Assembly: GCF_002998435.1 (NCBI RefSeq)
Contig: NZ_CP027231.1
Coordinates: 909,001 to 973,000, forward strand
Length of the DNA: 64,000 nucleotides
Direction of reading: 5' to 3'
From: Bacteroides zoogleoformans
GTDB lineage: Bacteria; Bacteroidota; Bacteroidia; Bacteroidales; Bacteroidaceae
Of the stretch, positions 29,842 to 37,647 are shown piece by piece. Every line of letters begins with the position of its first letter. The first letter of the stretch is position 1. Made by a program: the position numbers and the translations under genes. The notes beneath the pieces are model-generated. The model had not been told where the DNA came from and searched no databases. It was given only the letters and a program-made list of their open reading frames with translations.

Positions 29842-29871
29842 TTGTCCGGTGTTGAAAAATGCTTATTTTTG
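29842..29871 (+). promoter_or_regulatory. consensus promoter for the RelA/SpoT gene
   Basis: TTG at 29842-29844, 19 bp, TATTTTTG at 29864-29871. Transcription would start near 29878, followed by an AAAGGAG ribosome-binding site at 29884-29890 and ATG at 29901. The promoter lies over an in-frame ATG at 29859, which is therefore not the start. Confidence 0.8.
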
Positions 29872-29900
29872 CAGAAAGTGAAGAAAGGAGAAAGCAGTAT

Positions 29901-32159
29901 ATGGAAGAAAACATGAGCCAGAAGGGGAAAGAAATGGCTGAAGAGGAAATGATTGAACAGGCATTCCAAAAACTGTTGAACGACTATTTGGCAACCAAGC
30001 ACCGCAAGCGTATAGAAATAATAACCAAAGCATTCAACTTTGCCAATCAGGCACATAAAGGCGTCAAGCGCCGTTCGGGCGAGCCTTACATCATGCATCC
30101 CATTGCCGTGGCAAAAATTGTATGCAACGAAATCGGATTAGGATCTACTTCCATCTGCTCCGCCTTACTGCACGATGTGGTAGAAGATACAGACTATACC
30201 GTGGAAGATATAGAAAACATCTTCGGTCCTAAAATAGCCCAAATAGTAGACGGGCTGACCAAAATATCCGGTGGAATCTTCGGTGACCGCGCTTCGGCAC
30301 AAGCCGAGAACTTCAAGAAGCTGCTGCTTACCATGTCCGACGATATCCGGGTTATCCTCATCAAGATAGCCGACCGCCTGCACAACATGCGCACGCTTGG
30401 CTCCATGCTTCCCAATAAACAGTTCAAGATTGCGGGCGAAACGCTATACATCTACGCCCCCCTTGCCAACCGCCTTGGCTTGTACAAAATCAAGACCGAA
30501 CTGGAGAACCTGAGTTTCAGGTATGAGCATCCGGAAGAATATCACGAGATAGAAGAAAAGCTCGAAGCGACCGCCGTGGAACGCGACAGAGTGTTCAATG
30601 AGTTCACCGCTCCTATACGCGCACAACTGGACAAGATGGGACTGAAATATCGCATCCTTGCCCGCATCAAGTCTATCTATTCCATTTGGAACAAGATGCA
30701 AACCAAACATGTTCCGTTCGAGGAAATCTACGATCTGCTTGCCGTTCGCATCATTTTCGAACCACGCAACATTGAGGAAGAATTGAACGACTGCTTCGAC
30801 ATCTATGTCTCCATCTCCAAGATATACAAACCCCATCCCGACCGACTGCGCGACTGGGTAAGCCATCCGAAAGCCAATGGATATCAAGCGCTGCACGTCA
30901 CCCTTATGGGCAACAATGGTCAGTGGATTGAAGTACAAATACGAAGCGAACGCATGAACGACGTTGCCGAGCAAGGATTTGCCGCCCATTGGAAATATAA
31001 AGAAGGCGGAGGAAGCGAAGACGAAGGCGAACTGGAAAAGTGGCTGCGCACCATCAAGGAGATTCTGGATGACCCGCAACCTGATGCCATAGATTTTCTC
31101 GACACCATCAAACTCAACCTATTTGCATCGGAGATTTTTGTATTCACTCCGAAAGGGGATATAAAGACCATGCCACAGAACTCTACGGCATTGGACTTTG
31201 CCTTCTCTCTGCACACCGATATCGGCAGCCACAGTATCGGAGCTAAGGTGAACCATAAGCTGGTTCCTCTAAGCCACAAACTGCAAAGCGGCGACCAAGT
31301 AGAAATATTAACCTCCAAATCGCAACGCGTACAACCTGAATGGGAAATGTATGCCACCACAGCCCGTGCGCGCACCAAGATTACAGCTATCTTACGCAAA
31401 GAAGCGAAAGCCTATCAAAAGGACGGGGAAACCATCTTGAACGCTTTCTTCAATAATGAAGGAATCCGAGTGGACGAAGCTTTATTGGATAAGTTGACCA
31501 AATTGCATAAATTTCATACCCAAGACGAACTGCTTATTGCCATCGGCAACAAAAGAATCGTGCTGGGTGATGCTGACAAAAACATAGTAAAAGAGAAACA
31601 GGGCAGCAATTGGAAGAAATTCCTGACTTTCTCTTTCGGAAACAAAGAGAACAAGGACGAAAAGGAGCTACCGAAAGAAAAAGTTTCGCAAGAGAAAATC
31701 AACACCAAGCAGATTCTGAAACTGACGGAAGAGACTATCTCGAAGAATTACATCATGGCTCCTTGCTGCCACCCCATACCCGGTGACGATGTGCTGGGAT
31801 ATATAGACGACCAGAACCGGGTTGTCATACATAAGCGCCAATGCCCTGTCGCCTCACGCCTCAAGAGCAGCTACGGCAATCGCATCATCGCAACCGAATG
31901 GGACACGCATAAGGACCTTTCTTTCCTCGTCACTATCTACTTGAAAGGGATAGACGGCATGGGACTGCTGAACGAAGTGACCCAAGTCATCTCGCGCCAG
32001 CTGAACGTAAATATCCGTAAGCTCTCCATCGAAACCGACGACGGCATCTTTGAGGGAAAGATACAACTCTACGTACATGATGTGGATGACGTGCGTACCA
32101 TCTGCAACAACCTGAAACAAATACAGAATATCAAGCAAGTGACAAGAACGGAAGACTGA
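29901..32159 (+). CDS. bifunctional (p)ppGpp synthetase/hydrolase, RelA/SpoT family
   Basis: A 752-residue long RSH enzyme that makes and degrades the stringent-response alarmone. The N-terminal HD hydrolase is intact: YIMHPIAVAKIV and LLHDVVEDTDYT give the metal-binding His-Asp residues, so hydrolysis should work. The synthetase domain has ARIKSIYSIWNKM, and the substrate loop KANGYQALHVTLMG. The preceding basic motif reads DRLRDW where many bifunctional enzymes have RxKD. A TGS domain follows (IFVFTPKGDIKTMP), then a zinc-finger-like CCHPIPGDD and an ACT domain at the C-terminus. The ATG at 29901 is decided by the promoter and Shine-Dalgarno just upstream. Confidence 0.96.
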   Translation: MEENMSQKGKEMAEEEMIEQAFQKLLNDYLATKHRKRIEIITKAFNFANQAHKGVKRRSGEPYIMHPIAVAKIVCNEIGLGSTSICSALLHDVVEDTDYTVEDIENIFGPKIAQIVDGLTKISGGIFGDRASAQAENFKKLLLTMSDDIRVILIKIADRLHNMRTLGSMLPNKQFKIAGETLYIYAPLANRLGLYKIKTELENLSFRYEHPEEYHEIEEKLEATAVERDRVFNEFTAPIRAQLDKMGLKYRILARIKSIYSIWNKMQTKHVPFEEIYDLLAVRIIFEPRNIEEELNDCFDIYVSISKIYKPHPDRLRDWVSHPKANGYQALHVTLMGNNGQWIEVQIRSERMNDVAEQGFAAHWKYKEGGGSEDEGELEKWLRTIKEILDDPQPDAIDFLDTIKLNLFASEIFVFTPKGDIKTMPQNSTALDFAFSLHTDIGSHSIGAKVNHKLVPLSHKLQSGDQVEILTSKSQRVQPEWEMYATTARARTKITAILRKEAKAYQKDGETILNAFFNNEGIRVDEALLDKLTKLHKFHTQDELLIAIGNKRIVLGDADKNIVKEKQGSNWKKFLTFSFGNKENKDEKELPKEKVSQEKINTKQILKLTEETISKNYIMAPCCHPIPGDDVLGYIDDQNRVVIHKRQCPVASRLKSSYGNRIIATEWDTHKDLSFLVTIYLKGIDGMGLLNEVTQVISRQLNVNIRKLSIETDDGIFEGKIQLYVHDVDDVRTICNNLKQIQNIKQVTRTED

Positions 32160-32283
32160 TATGGCTTGCTAAAAATGAGTACTTAGGTGTGTCTGCTATA
32201 TCAGCATGGCTTAGGAGGAAGTGACTACTGAAGCTGTAAAATATTCTAAAAAACAGTCTACCGATATCGTTTATAAACAGAAA

Positions 32284-32314
32284 AAGCGTATAGCTAAATC
32301 AGAAAAATACGCTT
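32284..32314. terminator. small hairpin after the RSH gene
   Basis: An 8-bp arm aagcgtat pairs with atacgctt across a 15-base loop; the gap to the convergent MerR gene also holds the partial direct repeat acttgtacaagcg / acttgtgcaaatgcg. No T-run follows, so the terminator role is tentative. Confidence 0.4.
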
Positions 32315-32375
32315 AATATGAGGATATTACACTTGTACAAGCGTAAATTCTCACTTGTGCAAATGCGAAAAACAG

Positions 32376-32762
32376 CTATGGTTTCTGTATTTCTTCTTTC
32401 AGCTTTTCCACATCCTCATAGGTGAAAGCATTCAACGCATCGCGCATGCCAATCAGTTCCTCGCGGATGGACTTCAGTCTTTCTACGATTTCAAAAGTAC
32501 GCACGGTTGCCTCCTTGTTGTCTTTCATCCTCTGGCGGGCGCCGGACAGAGTCATGCCCCGTTCTTTCACCAAATGATAAATAAGCTTCAACGTTTCTAT
32601 ATCTTCTTTGCGATACTGACGTATGCTGCGCCCTCCTTTCTTGGGTTTGAGCTGTGGAAACTCTTTTTCCCAGAAACGGAGCAGCGATTCGTTGACATCG
32701 AACATGGCAGCTACCTCGCCGATGGAATAATACAATTTCAGGTTCTTATCGGTGTTCAACAT
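32376..32762 (-). CDS. MerR-family transcriptional regulator
   Basis: A 128-residue regulator with the MerR winged helix at the N-terminus: YYSIGEVAAMFDVNESLLRFWEKEFPQL, then the wing RSIRQYRKEDIETLKLI. A short coiled-coil tail of about 50 residues replaces an effector domain, and no metal-binding Cys cluster is present, so this is the small MerR form. It is convergent with the RSH gene. Its target is unknown. Confidence 0.92.
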   Translation of the reverse strand: MLNTDKNLKLYYSIGEVAAMFDVNESLLRFWEKEFPQLKPKKGGRSIRQYRKEDIETLKLIYHLVKERGMTLSGARQRMKDNKEATVRTFEIVERLKSIREELIGMRDALNAFTYEDVEKLKEEIQKP

Positions 32763-32852
32763 ACCGGCATCATCTTTTAAGTAAGTACAAAATTAGACTT
32801 CTTTTTCCAAATTACCGCACAATGCGGCAGATAAGTGACAAGTTTTTGTTTC

Positions 32853-32871
32853 AGCGACACGTTTTGTCGCT
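32853..32871. promoter_or_regulatory. palindromic operator candidate before the WYL gene
   Basis: Inverted repeat agcgaca-cgttt-tgtcgct, 7-bp arms around 5 bases, placed 9 bp before the -7 element TATCTTTG (32881-32888) of the WYL regulator gene. It covers the -33/-7 spacer, the right place for autoregulation. Confidence 0.5.
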
Positions 32872-32909
32872 CAGGGATGTTATCTTTGCTTATAGAAAAC
32901 CAATAAAGT

Positions 32910-33860
32910 ATGGGCAGGAAATTAGAAGGATTGCAACGCATGTTGGTCATCATCAACAAGTTGAAAGGACTACAAAAATATGTGCCGCGCGAAGAGTTGG
33001 AACACTATGTAAAGCTCCGCATGGAGGAACGGGATGGTACACCCGTGGATATCAGGACACTGCAACGGGATTTCAACGAGATTGAGACGCTGTTCGGCAT
33101 TCGTATCTGTTTTGACAAGAAACGAAACGGCTACCATATCAACGAAGAGGATGACTTGAAGAAAGAACAATATGAACGGCTTTTGCTGAACTTCGATTTG
33201 CTGAACGCCATCGACAGTACCTCCAACCTGCACACTTTTGTATTGGCAGAGCATCATCGCCCTTTGGACAGCGAATACCTACCGCTATTGATAAAAGCCA
33301 TCAAGTTTTCCCATCCGGTAACTTTCGACTACGCCTACATACGCGAAGAGGGTAAGATACGTCCTAAGAAGGTACTGCCGCATTATTTAAAGGAAGACCA
33401 GCAAAGATGGTATCTCCTTGCCTACGACAACGGTACCTTGAAAACATTCAACATAGACTGTATCCGAAACCTTAGGATGCACGATGAAGAGACCTTCACG
33501 AGGAATATGAATATCGATGTGAGCAGTCTGTTCAGAGACAGTTACGGCATTTGGAATCAAACGGATATCCCGGTAGAAGACATCGAACTAAGTTACAGTG
33601 CGCTGGACGGCAGTTTCCTGAAGTCCATCCCCCTGCACCACTCTCAAGAAATCATTACCGATAATGAAGAAGAGTTCCGCATCAGGCTACGCCTCCGCAT
33701 CACCAACGACTTTGTGATGGCTCTGCTCTCGCGCAGCAATTCACTGACGGTAATCAAACCGCGGCATCTACGAGAGCGCATACGAAACATTTACGAAGAA
33801 GCCTTGAAAAGAAACGGCGGAAGCAATGAGCCAACAGATAAAGAAAGGAGTGAAAGATGA
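32910..33860 (+). CDS. WYL-domain transcriptional regulator
   Basis: A 316-residue regulator. An N-terminal helix-turn-helix region (about 1-70) includes TLQRDFNEIETLFGIRICFDK, typical of the DeoR-like module in WYL proteins. The WYL domain lies at about 130-220 with the sequence RWYLLAYDNGTLKTFNIDCIRNLR, and a C-terminal extension (WCX) ends the protein. WYL regulators often bind nucleotides or nucleic acid and control DNA-repair or defence genes. The following gene overlaps it by 4 bp, so the two are translationally coupled. Confidence 0.93.
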   Translation: MGRKLEGLQRMLVIINKLKGLQKYVPREELEHYVKLRMEERDGTPVDIRTLQRDFNEIETLFGIRICFDKKRNGYHINEEDDLKKEQYERLLLNFDLLNAIDSTSNLHTFVLAEHHRPLDSEYLPLLIKAIKFSHPVTFDYAYIREEGKIRPKKVLPHYLKEDQQRWYLLAYDNGTLKTFNIDCIRNLRMHDEETFTRNMNIDVSSLFRDSYGIWNQTDIPVEDIELSYSALDGSFLKSIPLHHSQEIITDNEEEFRIRLRLRITNDFVMALLSRSNSLTVIKPRHLRERIRNIYEEALKRNGGSNEPTDKERSER

Positions 33861-34222
33861 ACAAGAAGCCTATAAATAAGACCTTTCTATTGAAAGCAGT
33901 ATGCGTTTCGATTCTCATGGCGACTCTTGCTTATTTCAGCTTTCAGAATCAGATGGCACAGAAACGATCGGAAATGGATTCTGAGCTAAACGCTTCGCCA
34001 CCTCAGCGGGATTTTGGCTACAAGCCATATCCCACACCGTCCTCATCGTTCAAAAGGCAGGATGATGCTTCTCTTAGAAAAAACAATGCCCACGACTTCG
34101 ACGCACACCTGGACGACTATCTTTCTGACCCGGAAGATGAGCTTACTTATCCGCCGGAAATCTTCGACGCCCGGATTGATGACAACGAGGAGGATATTAT
34201 AGAGAACGAGATTGATTATTGA
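33857..34222 (+). CDS. small membrane-anchored acidic protein
   Basis: A 121-residue protein overlapping the WYL gene by 4 bases (ATGA). One membrane helix at about residues 9-28 (TFLLKAVCVSILMATLAYFSF) is followed by a hydrophilic, Pro/Ser then Asp/Glu-rich tail ending DNEEDIIENEIDY. No cysteines are in the tail and no known domain is seen. Coupling to the WYL gene suggests that it is co-regulated; nothing more can be said. Confidence 0.75.
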   Translation: MNKKPINKTFLLKAVCVSILMATLAYFSFQNQMAQKRSEMDSELNASPPQRDFGYKPYPTPSSSFKRQDDASLRKNNAHDFDAHLDDYLSDPEDELTYPPEIFDARIDDNEEDIIENEIDY

Positions 34223-34264
34223 AAAAAAAACAATACCCCGGAGTGTTATGTAACAAATTTTATC

Positions 34265-34272
34265 TATATTTG
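34265..34272 (+). promoter_or_regulatory. -7 element before the structured region
   Basis: TATATTTG matches TAnnTTTG. The -33 position holds GTG rather than TTG. A transcript from here would start about 50 bp before the long nested inverted repeat. Confidence 0.35.
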
Positions 34273-34327
34273 TACTGTTGTATAAGCAATTATATGACGA
34301 GACATAATTATTAGATGAAAGTGTTTG

Positions 34328-34490
34328 CTTTTATCCTTATTCGGGAAATCTGGTAAATTTCAAAAGGAACAGGGATAGCAATAACACTCATCACTTGTAT
34401 TCCTATCATGCGTATTCACACGCATATACATACAAGTGTGGGGTATTGTTTATTTGTTCCTTAGGCTTACCAGAGCCTCCCGATAGATAA
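34328..34490. repeat. 163-bp nested imperfect inverted repeat
   Basis: A single stem can form from outside to inside: tttatc/gataaa, tcggga 34341-34346 / tcccga 34478-34483, ctggtaa 34350-34356 / ttaccag 34467-34473, ggaaca 34366-34371 / tgttcc 34455-34460, caata 34379 / tattg 34448, cacttgtat 34392-34400 / atacaagtg 34430-34438, and atgcgt 34408-34413 / acgcat 34420-34425. The pairings are nested in order. It could be a structured RNA or a MITE-like element. The rest of 34223-34834 holds the 52-codon ORF described separately. Confidence 0.7.
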
Positions 34491-34566
34491 ACATATTGAC
34501 TCCACACTTTCTTTTTTATAACCAAATGCCATTCTGGAGTCATAATGGTATATATCTACCATAATT

Positions 34567-34725
34567 ATGAAAGTTGAAATACCCAATAGCCCAATTGTAA
34601 TAAAGGTACTTTTATCTAAAACAATAGGAGTAAAAAAATACAAATTCCCTTATGTATTACAGACAACCTTAGCCGGTTTGTTTCTTATATGTTGGATTCT
34701 TGCCCTCTTAAATCTATTAGAATAA
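34567..34725 (+). CDS. possible 52-residue single-pass membrane protein
   Basis: An ATG-started frame in the AT-rich gap, ending TAA at 34725. The C-terminal half is a convincing membrane helix (TTLAGLFLICWILALLNLL) and the N-terminal half is basic (KTIGVKKYKF). It lies 110 bp before the zinc-ribbon gene. Two small inverted repeats precede it (tgactcca/tggagtca and atggta/taccat). No family is recognised. Confidence 0.4.
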   Translation: MKVEIPNSPIVIKVLLSKTIGVKKYKFPYVLQTTLAGLFLICWILALLNLLE

Positions 34726-34834
34726 AGAAACAACATATGATATAAATAAAATAATATTGAATGCCATACCAAACTTATTAATATTGTTACGACAAATAGA
34801 AAAAACAGCATAAAAACATTTAACACATATCAAT

Positions 34835-35341
34835 ATGGAAAAAGAAAATATTCAAGTAAAAGAAAAGAGTGCTGTGGTTGAATGCCCTTTCTGCCACAAA
34901 CCCATTGAAGCGCCTTTAACACCTGACGTCATTTTTAAATGTCCACAGTGTCATAAAGAACTTATCACTTATGATAAAAGAGAGCCGGCCCCCCCAAGAA
35001 ACATAAATAATAAAACAAATTCTTCTCAAAATTCTGCAGACTGTAAAGGTGGAGGACATAATCAAAACGTCAGAGCCATAGGGTCTATTTCTCAAATCTA
35101 TTGCAAAGACTGTGGAAGACCAATATCAGATAAGGCCTTAAACTGTCCGTATTGTGGCTGTCCGGTTTCTAATAATAAAGAAATTAGTTTGGGATATTTA
35201 ATCATCAGTTTTATGATACCACTAATCGGCATAATTCTATGCTGTACATCATGGAATAATAATGATGGGAAAGCAAAATCTGCTCTAATTGGAACATTGA
35301 CTGGTGCAATCTTCACAGCCTTAATATATTCTATGTTTTAA
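34835..35341 (+). CDS. double zinc-ribbon membrane protein
   Basis: A 168-residue protein with two treble-clef/zinc-ribbon Cys sets: CPFC...CPQC at about residues 18-45 and CKDC...CPYC at about 89-110. The C-terminus has two membrane helices (LGYLIISFMIPLIGIILCC and LIGTLTGAIFTALIYSMF). The layout recalls zinc-ribbon proteins with DUF4190-like membrane ends. The codon use is AT-rich, unlike flanking core genes. Function is unknown; the metal sites should be cytoplasmic by topology. Confidence 0.8.
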   Translation: MEKENIQVKEKSAVVECPFCHKPIEAPLTPDVIFKCPQCHKELITYDKREPAPPRNINNKTNSSQNSADCKGGGHNQNVRAIGSISQIYCKDCGRPISDKALNCPYCGCPVSNNKEISLGYLIISFMIPLIGIILCCTSWNNNDGKAKSALIGTLTGAIFTALIYSMF

Positions 35342-35399
35342 CAACCATCCAAATGGAATTACAAGTTTCTCATAATAACAAATTTAAACATACACAATT

Positions 35400-36029
35400 A
35401 TGCCTATAACGATTAAGCAATTAGTAGAAGATGTAAATTTGCCATTCGCAAATATCCAAAAAGTCAAATGGAGCACTCCAATCATGTCTAAAAAAGAAGG
35501 TATATATATAGTATCTTTATCTGAGAATGAAGAAATCAATAAAACCATGACAGAGTTCCCCATATCAATGGATATCTTAAAAAAATGGATTAAGAAACTC
35601 GGTCATTTTACCATTGACAAAGAAGATACACAAGATGCTAATATCATCAGAAACAGACTAAATGAGTTTTGGATTCCTGATGAGAACATTATATACATAG
35701 GTAAAGCTCCGCTACGCAAAAATGGTGGAGGAATAGGCAAACGAGTTCAAGAATATTATGACACCGCTATAGGTGAACGAGGTCCACATGCAGGAGGACA
35801 TTGGATAAAGTTACTTGAATGTCTGAATGAACTTCATGTTTTTTACATAGAATGTACAGACTCCGCAGGTGTTGAATCAAAGTTACTCGCTGCTTTTGGA
35901 GAACAAGTATCCGCAGAAACAAAAGAAAAACTATCAACAAAAGGAGTGATACTTCCATTTGCCAATCTTGAAGATGGAAAAAAACTAAGAAAAAAGCATG
36001 GCTTAGGCCATATGAAGTCGAGCAAGTAG
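35400..36029 (+). CDS. GIY-YIG-like domain protein
   Basis: A 209-residue protein that I do not recognise by name. It carries an arrangement that resembles a GIY-YIG nuclease fold: KEGIYIVSL near residue 32, IIYIGKAPLRK near 100, GIGKRVQEYYD with a candidate catalytic Arg shortly after, and VESKLLAAFG near 160 supplying a Glu in the position of the family metal ligand. Between the GIY and YIG strands there is an unusually long insert of about 60 residues. It is AT-rich like its upstream neighbour and follows it by 58 bp. Nuclease activity is inference. Confidence 0.6.
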   Translation: MPITIKQLVEDVNLPFANIQKVKWSTPIMSKKEGIYIVSLSENEEINKTMTEFPISMDILKKWIKKLGHFTIDKEDTQDANIIRNRLNEFWIPDENIIYIGKAPLRKNGGGIGKRVQEYYDTAIGERGPHAGGHWIKLLECLNELHVFYIECTDSAGVESKLLAAFGEQVSAETKEKLSTKGVILPFANLEDGKKLRKKHGLGHMKSSK

Positions 36030-36093
36030 TTTTAAAACTTAAACACCTACACCAATAGTTACATGTGTCCACAAGCTACATGATACTTTTTTA

Positions 36094-36473
36094 TTGTCTA
36101 GTAATGAATCATTAACCCGAAGTGTTGGAAATCAGCACTTCATAAACGAACATCAACATCGCTTCAATCTGAGCCGCGACAGCAGGCTCTACAAACTCAT
36201 CGACGAAGAGGGGGCACGGGGCTACGGCAGCTACCTCTTCATCCTCGAACAGCTTTACAGCCGGGAGTCCGGCCGACTTTTCATCGGACAACTGAAACTG
36301 ATACGGCAGAAAGGATTCCCGCAGGCTTATCTCGAAAAATAGTCCGGAACGACGGTTTATTCGAAAGATTACGTTTTATCAGAGCATAAGCCGCCCTACC
36401 GATCCACGGCAGAGTGGTTCATTATAAAGGCGGATCAGGGAATACTGTTTGGAGCATACAAGCCGGGGGTAAA
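36094..36473 (+). pseudogene. decayed DUF4373-like fragment
   Basis: A stretch with no ATG start encodes NLSRDSRLYKLIDEEGARGYGSYLFILEQLY, which resembles the N-terminal helical domain of DUF4373/Lin1244-type proteins from mobile elements. It stops at 36342. A frame change soon after gives VRNDGLFERLRF, which would continue the same domain, so at least one frameshift is present. The sequence then ends at the M23 gene stop. It is most likely the scar of a lost element next to the AT-rich insert. Confidence 0.55.
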
Positions 36474-37442
36474 TCAATCCAGCATCTTCCCGTGGTTCTC
36501 GGCAATTTGAATCATGCGGTCATAATCTTCGGCGCTGAGGTCCATGAAGTAGTAATTGACGGGATTCACTACCTGCCCTTTCACATGCACCTCGTAGTGA
36601 AGGTGAGGGCCGGTACTCTTTCCCGTATTGCCCACGCCGCCAATCACTTCGCCGCGCACCACACGCTTGCCGAGCTTCGTACGGAAGTCGCGCAGGTGGG
36701 CATACCATGTCCGGTAACCGAAACCATGGTCGATGACGATGGTATTGCCATAACCGGTTTCCCAACCCATCTTCACCACGGTTCCGTTGCCTGTGGCATA
36801 GACGTCCGTACCGGGATTGGCAGAGAAATCCATGCCCGAATGAAAACGGGGCGTACCATAAATGGGGTCGATGCGCATGCCGTAGCCTGATGCCGTCTGC
36901 TTCAAATTCTTATTGGAAACGGGCTGGATAGCAGGAATGCACTTCAACATCTCATCGTGGCTTTTGCACATCTCCACCACATCGTCAAAAGAGTTCGACT
37001 GGATATAGAGCTGCTTGGCCAGCATGTCCAGCTTCTGTGTGGTGTTGATTACCAAATCCGCGTCGGCCAGTTCCATCAGATGCTCATAACGGTTGGTCCC
37101 CCCATATCCGGCCTTGCGGATGGCAGAGGGGATGGGGTCGGCCTGAAAGATGACACGATACAGGTTGTCGTCGCGCTGCTGGATATCCTGAAGTACGCCC
37201 ATCGCCTCGTCCAGACGTGCCTCAAGCACATTGTATTGTGCACGCAGCTTGCTGTTTTCTTTCCTCAGTTCCTTCTCGGAAGGTGAACCGAAAATCAAAA
37301 GCAACAACAAGAAGCTGCCCGCACCCAGCCCCATGCCGATGAACAAACGGCGGAGGATGCTCAACGCCCGCTGCCGGACAGTGGGGTAAATACGGTCATA
37401 CGTCTGTGTCTGCGGATTATAAATGTAGTAAACTTTGCGCAT
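36474..37442 (-). CDS. M23-family murein endopeptidase with membrane anchor
   Basis: A 322-residue peptidoglycan hydrolase. One membrane helix lies at about residues 34-53 (LFIGMGLGAGSFLLLLLIF), a coiled coil follows (ELRKENSKLRAQYNVLEARLDEAM), and the LytM domain covers the C-terminal third: HSGMDFSANPGTDVYATGNGTV contains the first zinc ligands and GKSTGPHLHYEVHV the last His. Start at 37442 (MRKVYYIYNPQ) is chosen because a minus-strand -7 element TACTTTTG at 37472-37479 puts transcription start near the alternative Met at 37466. Confidence 0.94.
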   Translation of the reverse strand: MRKVYYIYNPQTQTYDRIYPTVRQRALSILRRLFIGMGLGAGSFLLLLLIFGSPSEKELRKENSKLRAQYNVLEARLDEAMGVLQDIQQRDDNLYRVIFQADPIPSAIRKAGYGGTNRYEHLMELADADLVINTTQKLDMLAKQLYIQSNSFDDVVEMCKSHDEMLKCIPAIQPVSNKNLKQTASGYGMRIDPIYGTPRFHSGMDFSANPGTDVYATGNGTVVKMGWETGYGNTIVIDHGFGYRTWYAHLRDFRTKLGKRVVRGEVIGGVGNTGKSTGPHLHYEVHVKGQVVNPVNYYFMDLSAEDYDRMIQIAENHGKMLD

Positions 37443-37471
37443 CTTAGGAAATATTTCGCTTGTCAATACGG

Positions 37472-37499
37472 CAAAAGTAATAAAAACAAGCTATCTTTG
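37472..37499. promoter_or_regulatory. divergent -7 elements of the M23 and alaS genes
   Basis: TACTTTTG on the minus strand (37472-37479) points to the M23 gene; TATCTTTG on the plus strand (37492-37499) points to alaS, leaving it a leader of about 140 bases. No TTG lies at exactly 19 bp for either. The leader contains no T-box-like element that I can recognise. Confidence 0.45.
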
Positions 37500-37647
37500 C
37501 ACCGTTTTTTCAAGAATTATAAGATTTATGGTTTATGTTTTATGATTTCATAGAATGGCAAAAAGAATTACTGCCACCATTCAGGCAAATCATAGAACGA
37601 GCGAATCATAAATTACAAACCGTAAATAAAAATCATAAATAAGAAGT

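Noticed and set aside
29859..29900. Earlier start for the RelA/SpoT gene
   Set aside because: The -7 box lies over this segment, so it would not be part of the transcript.
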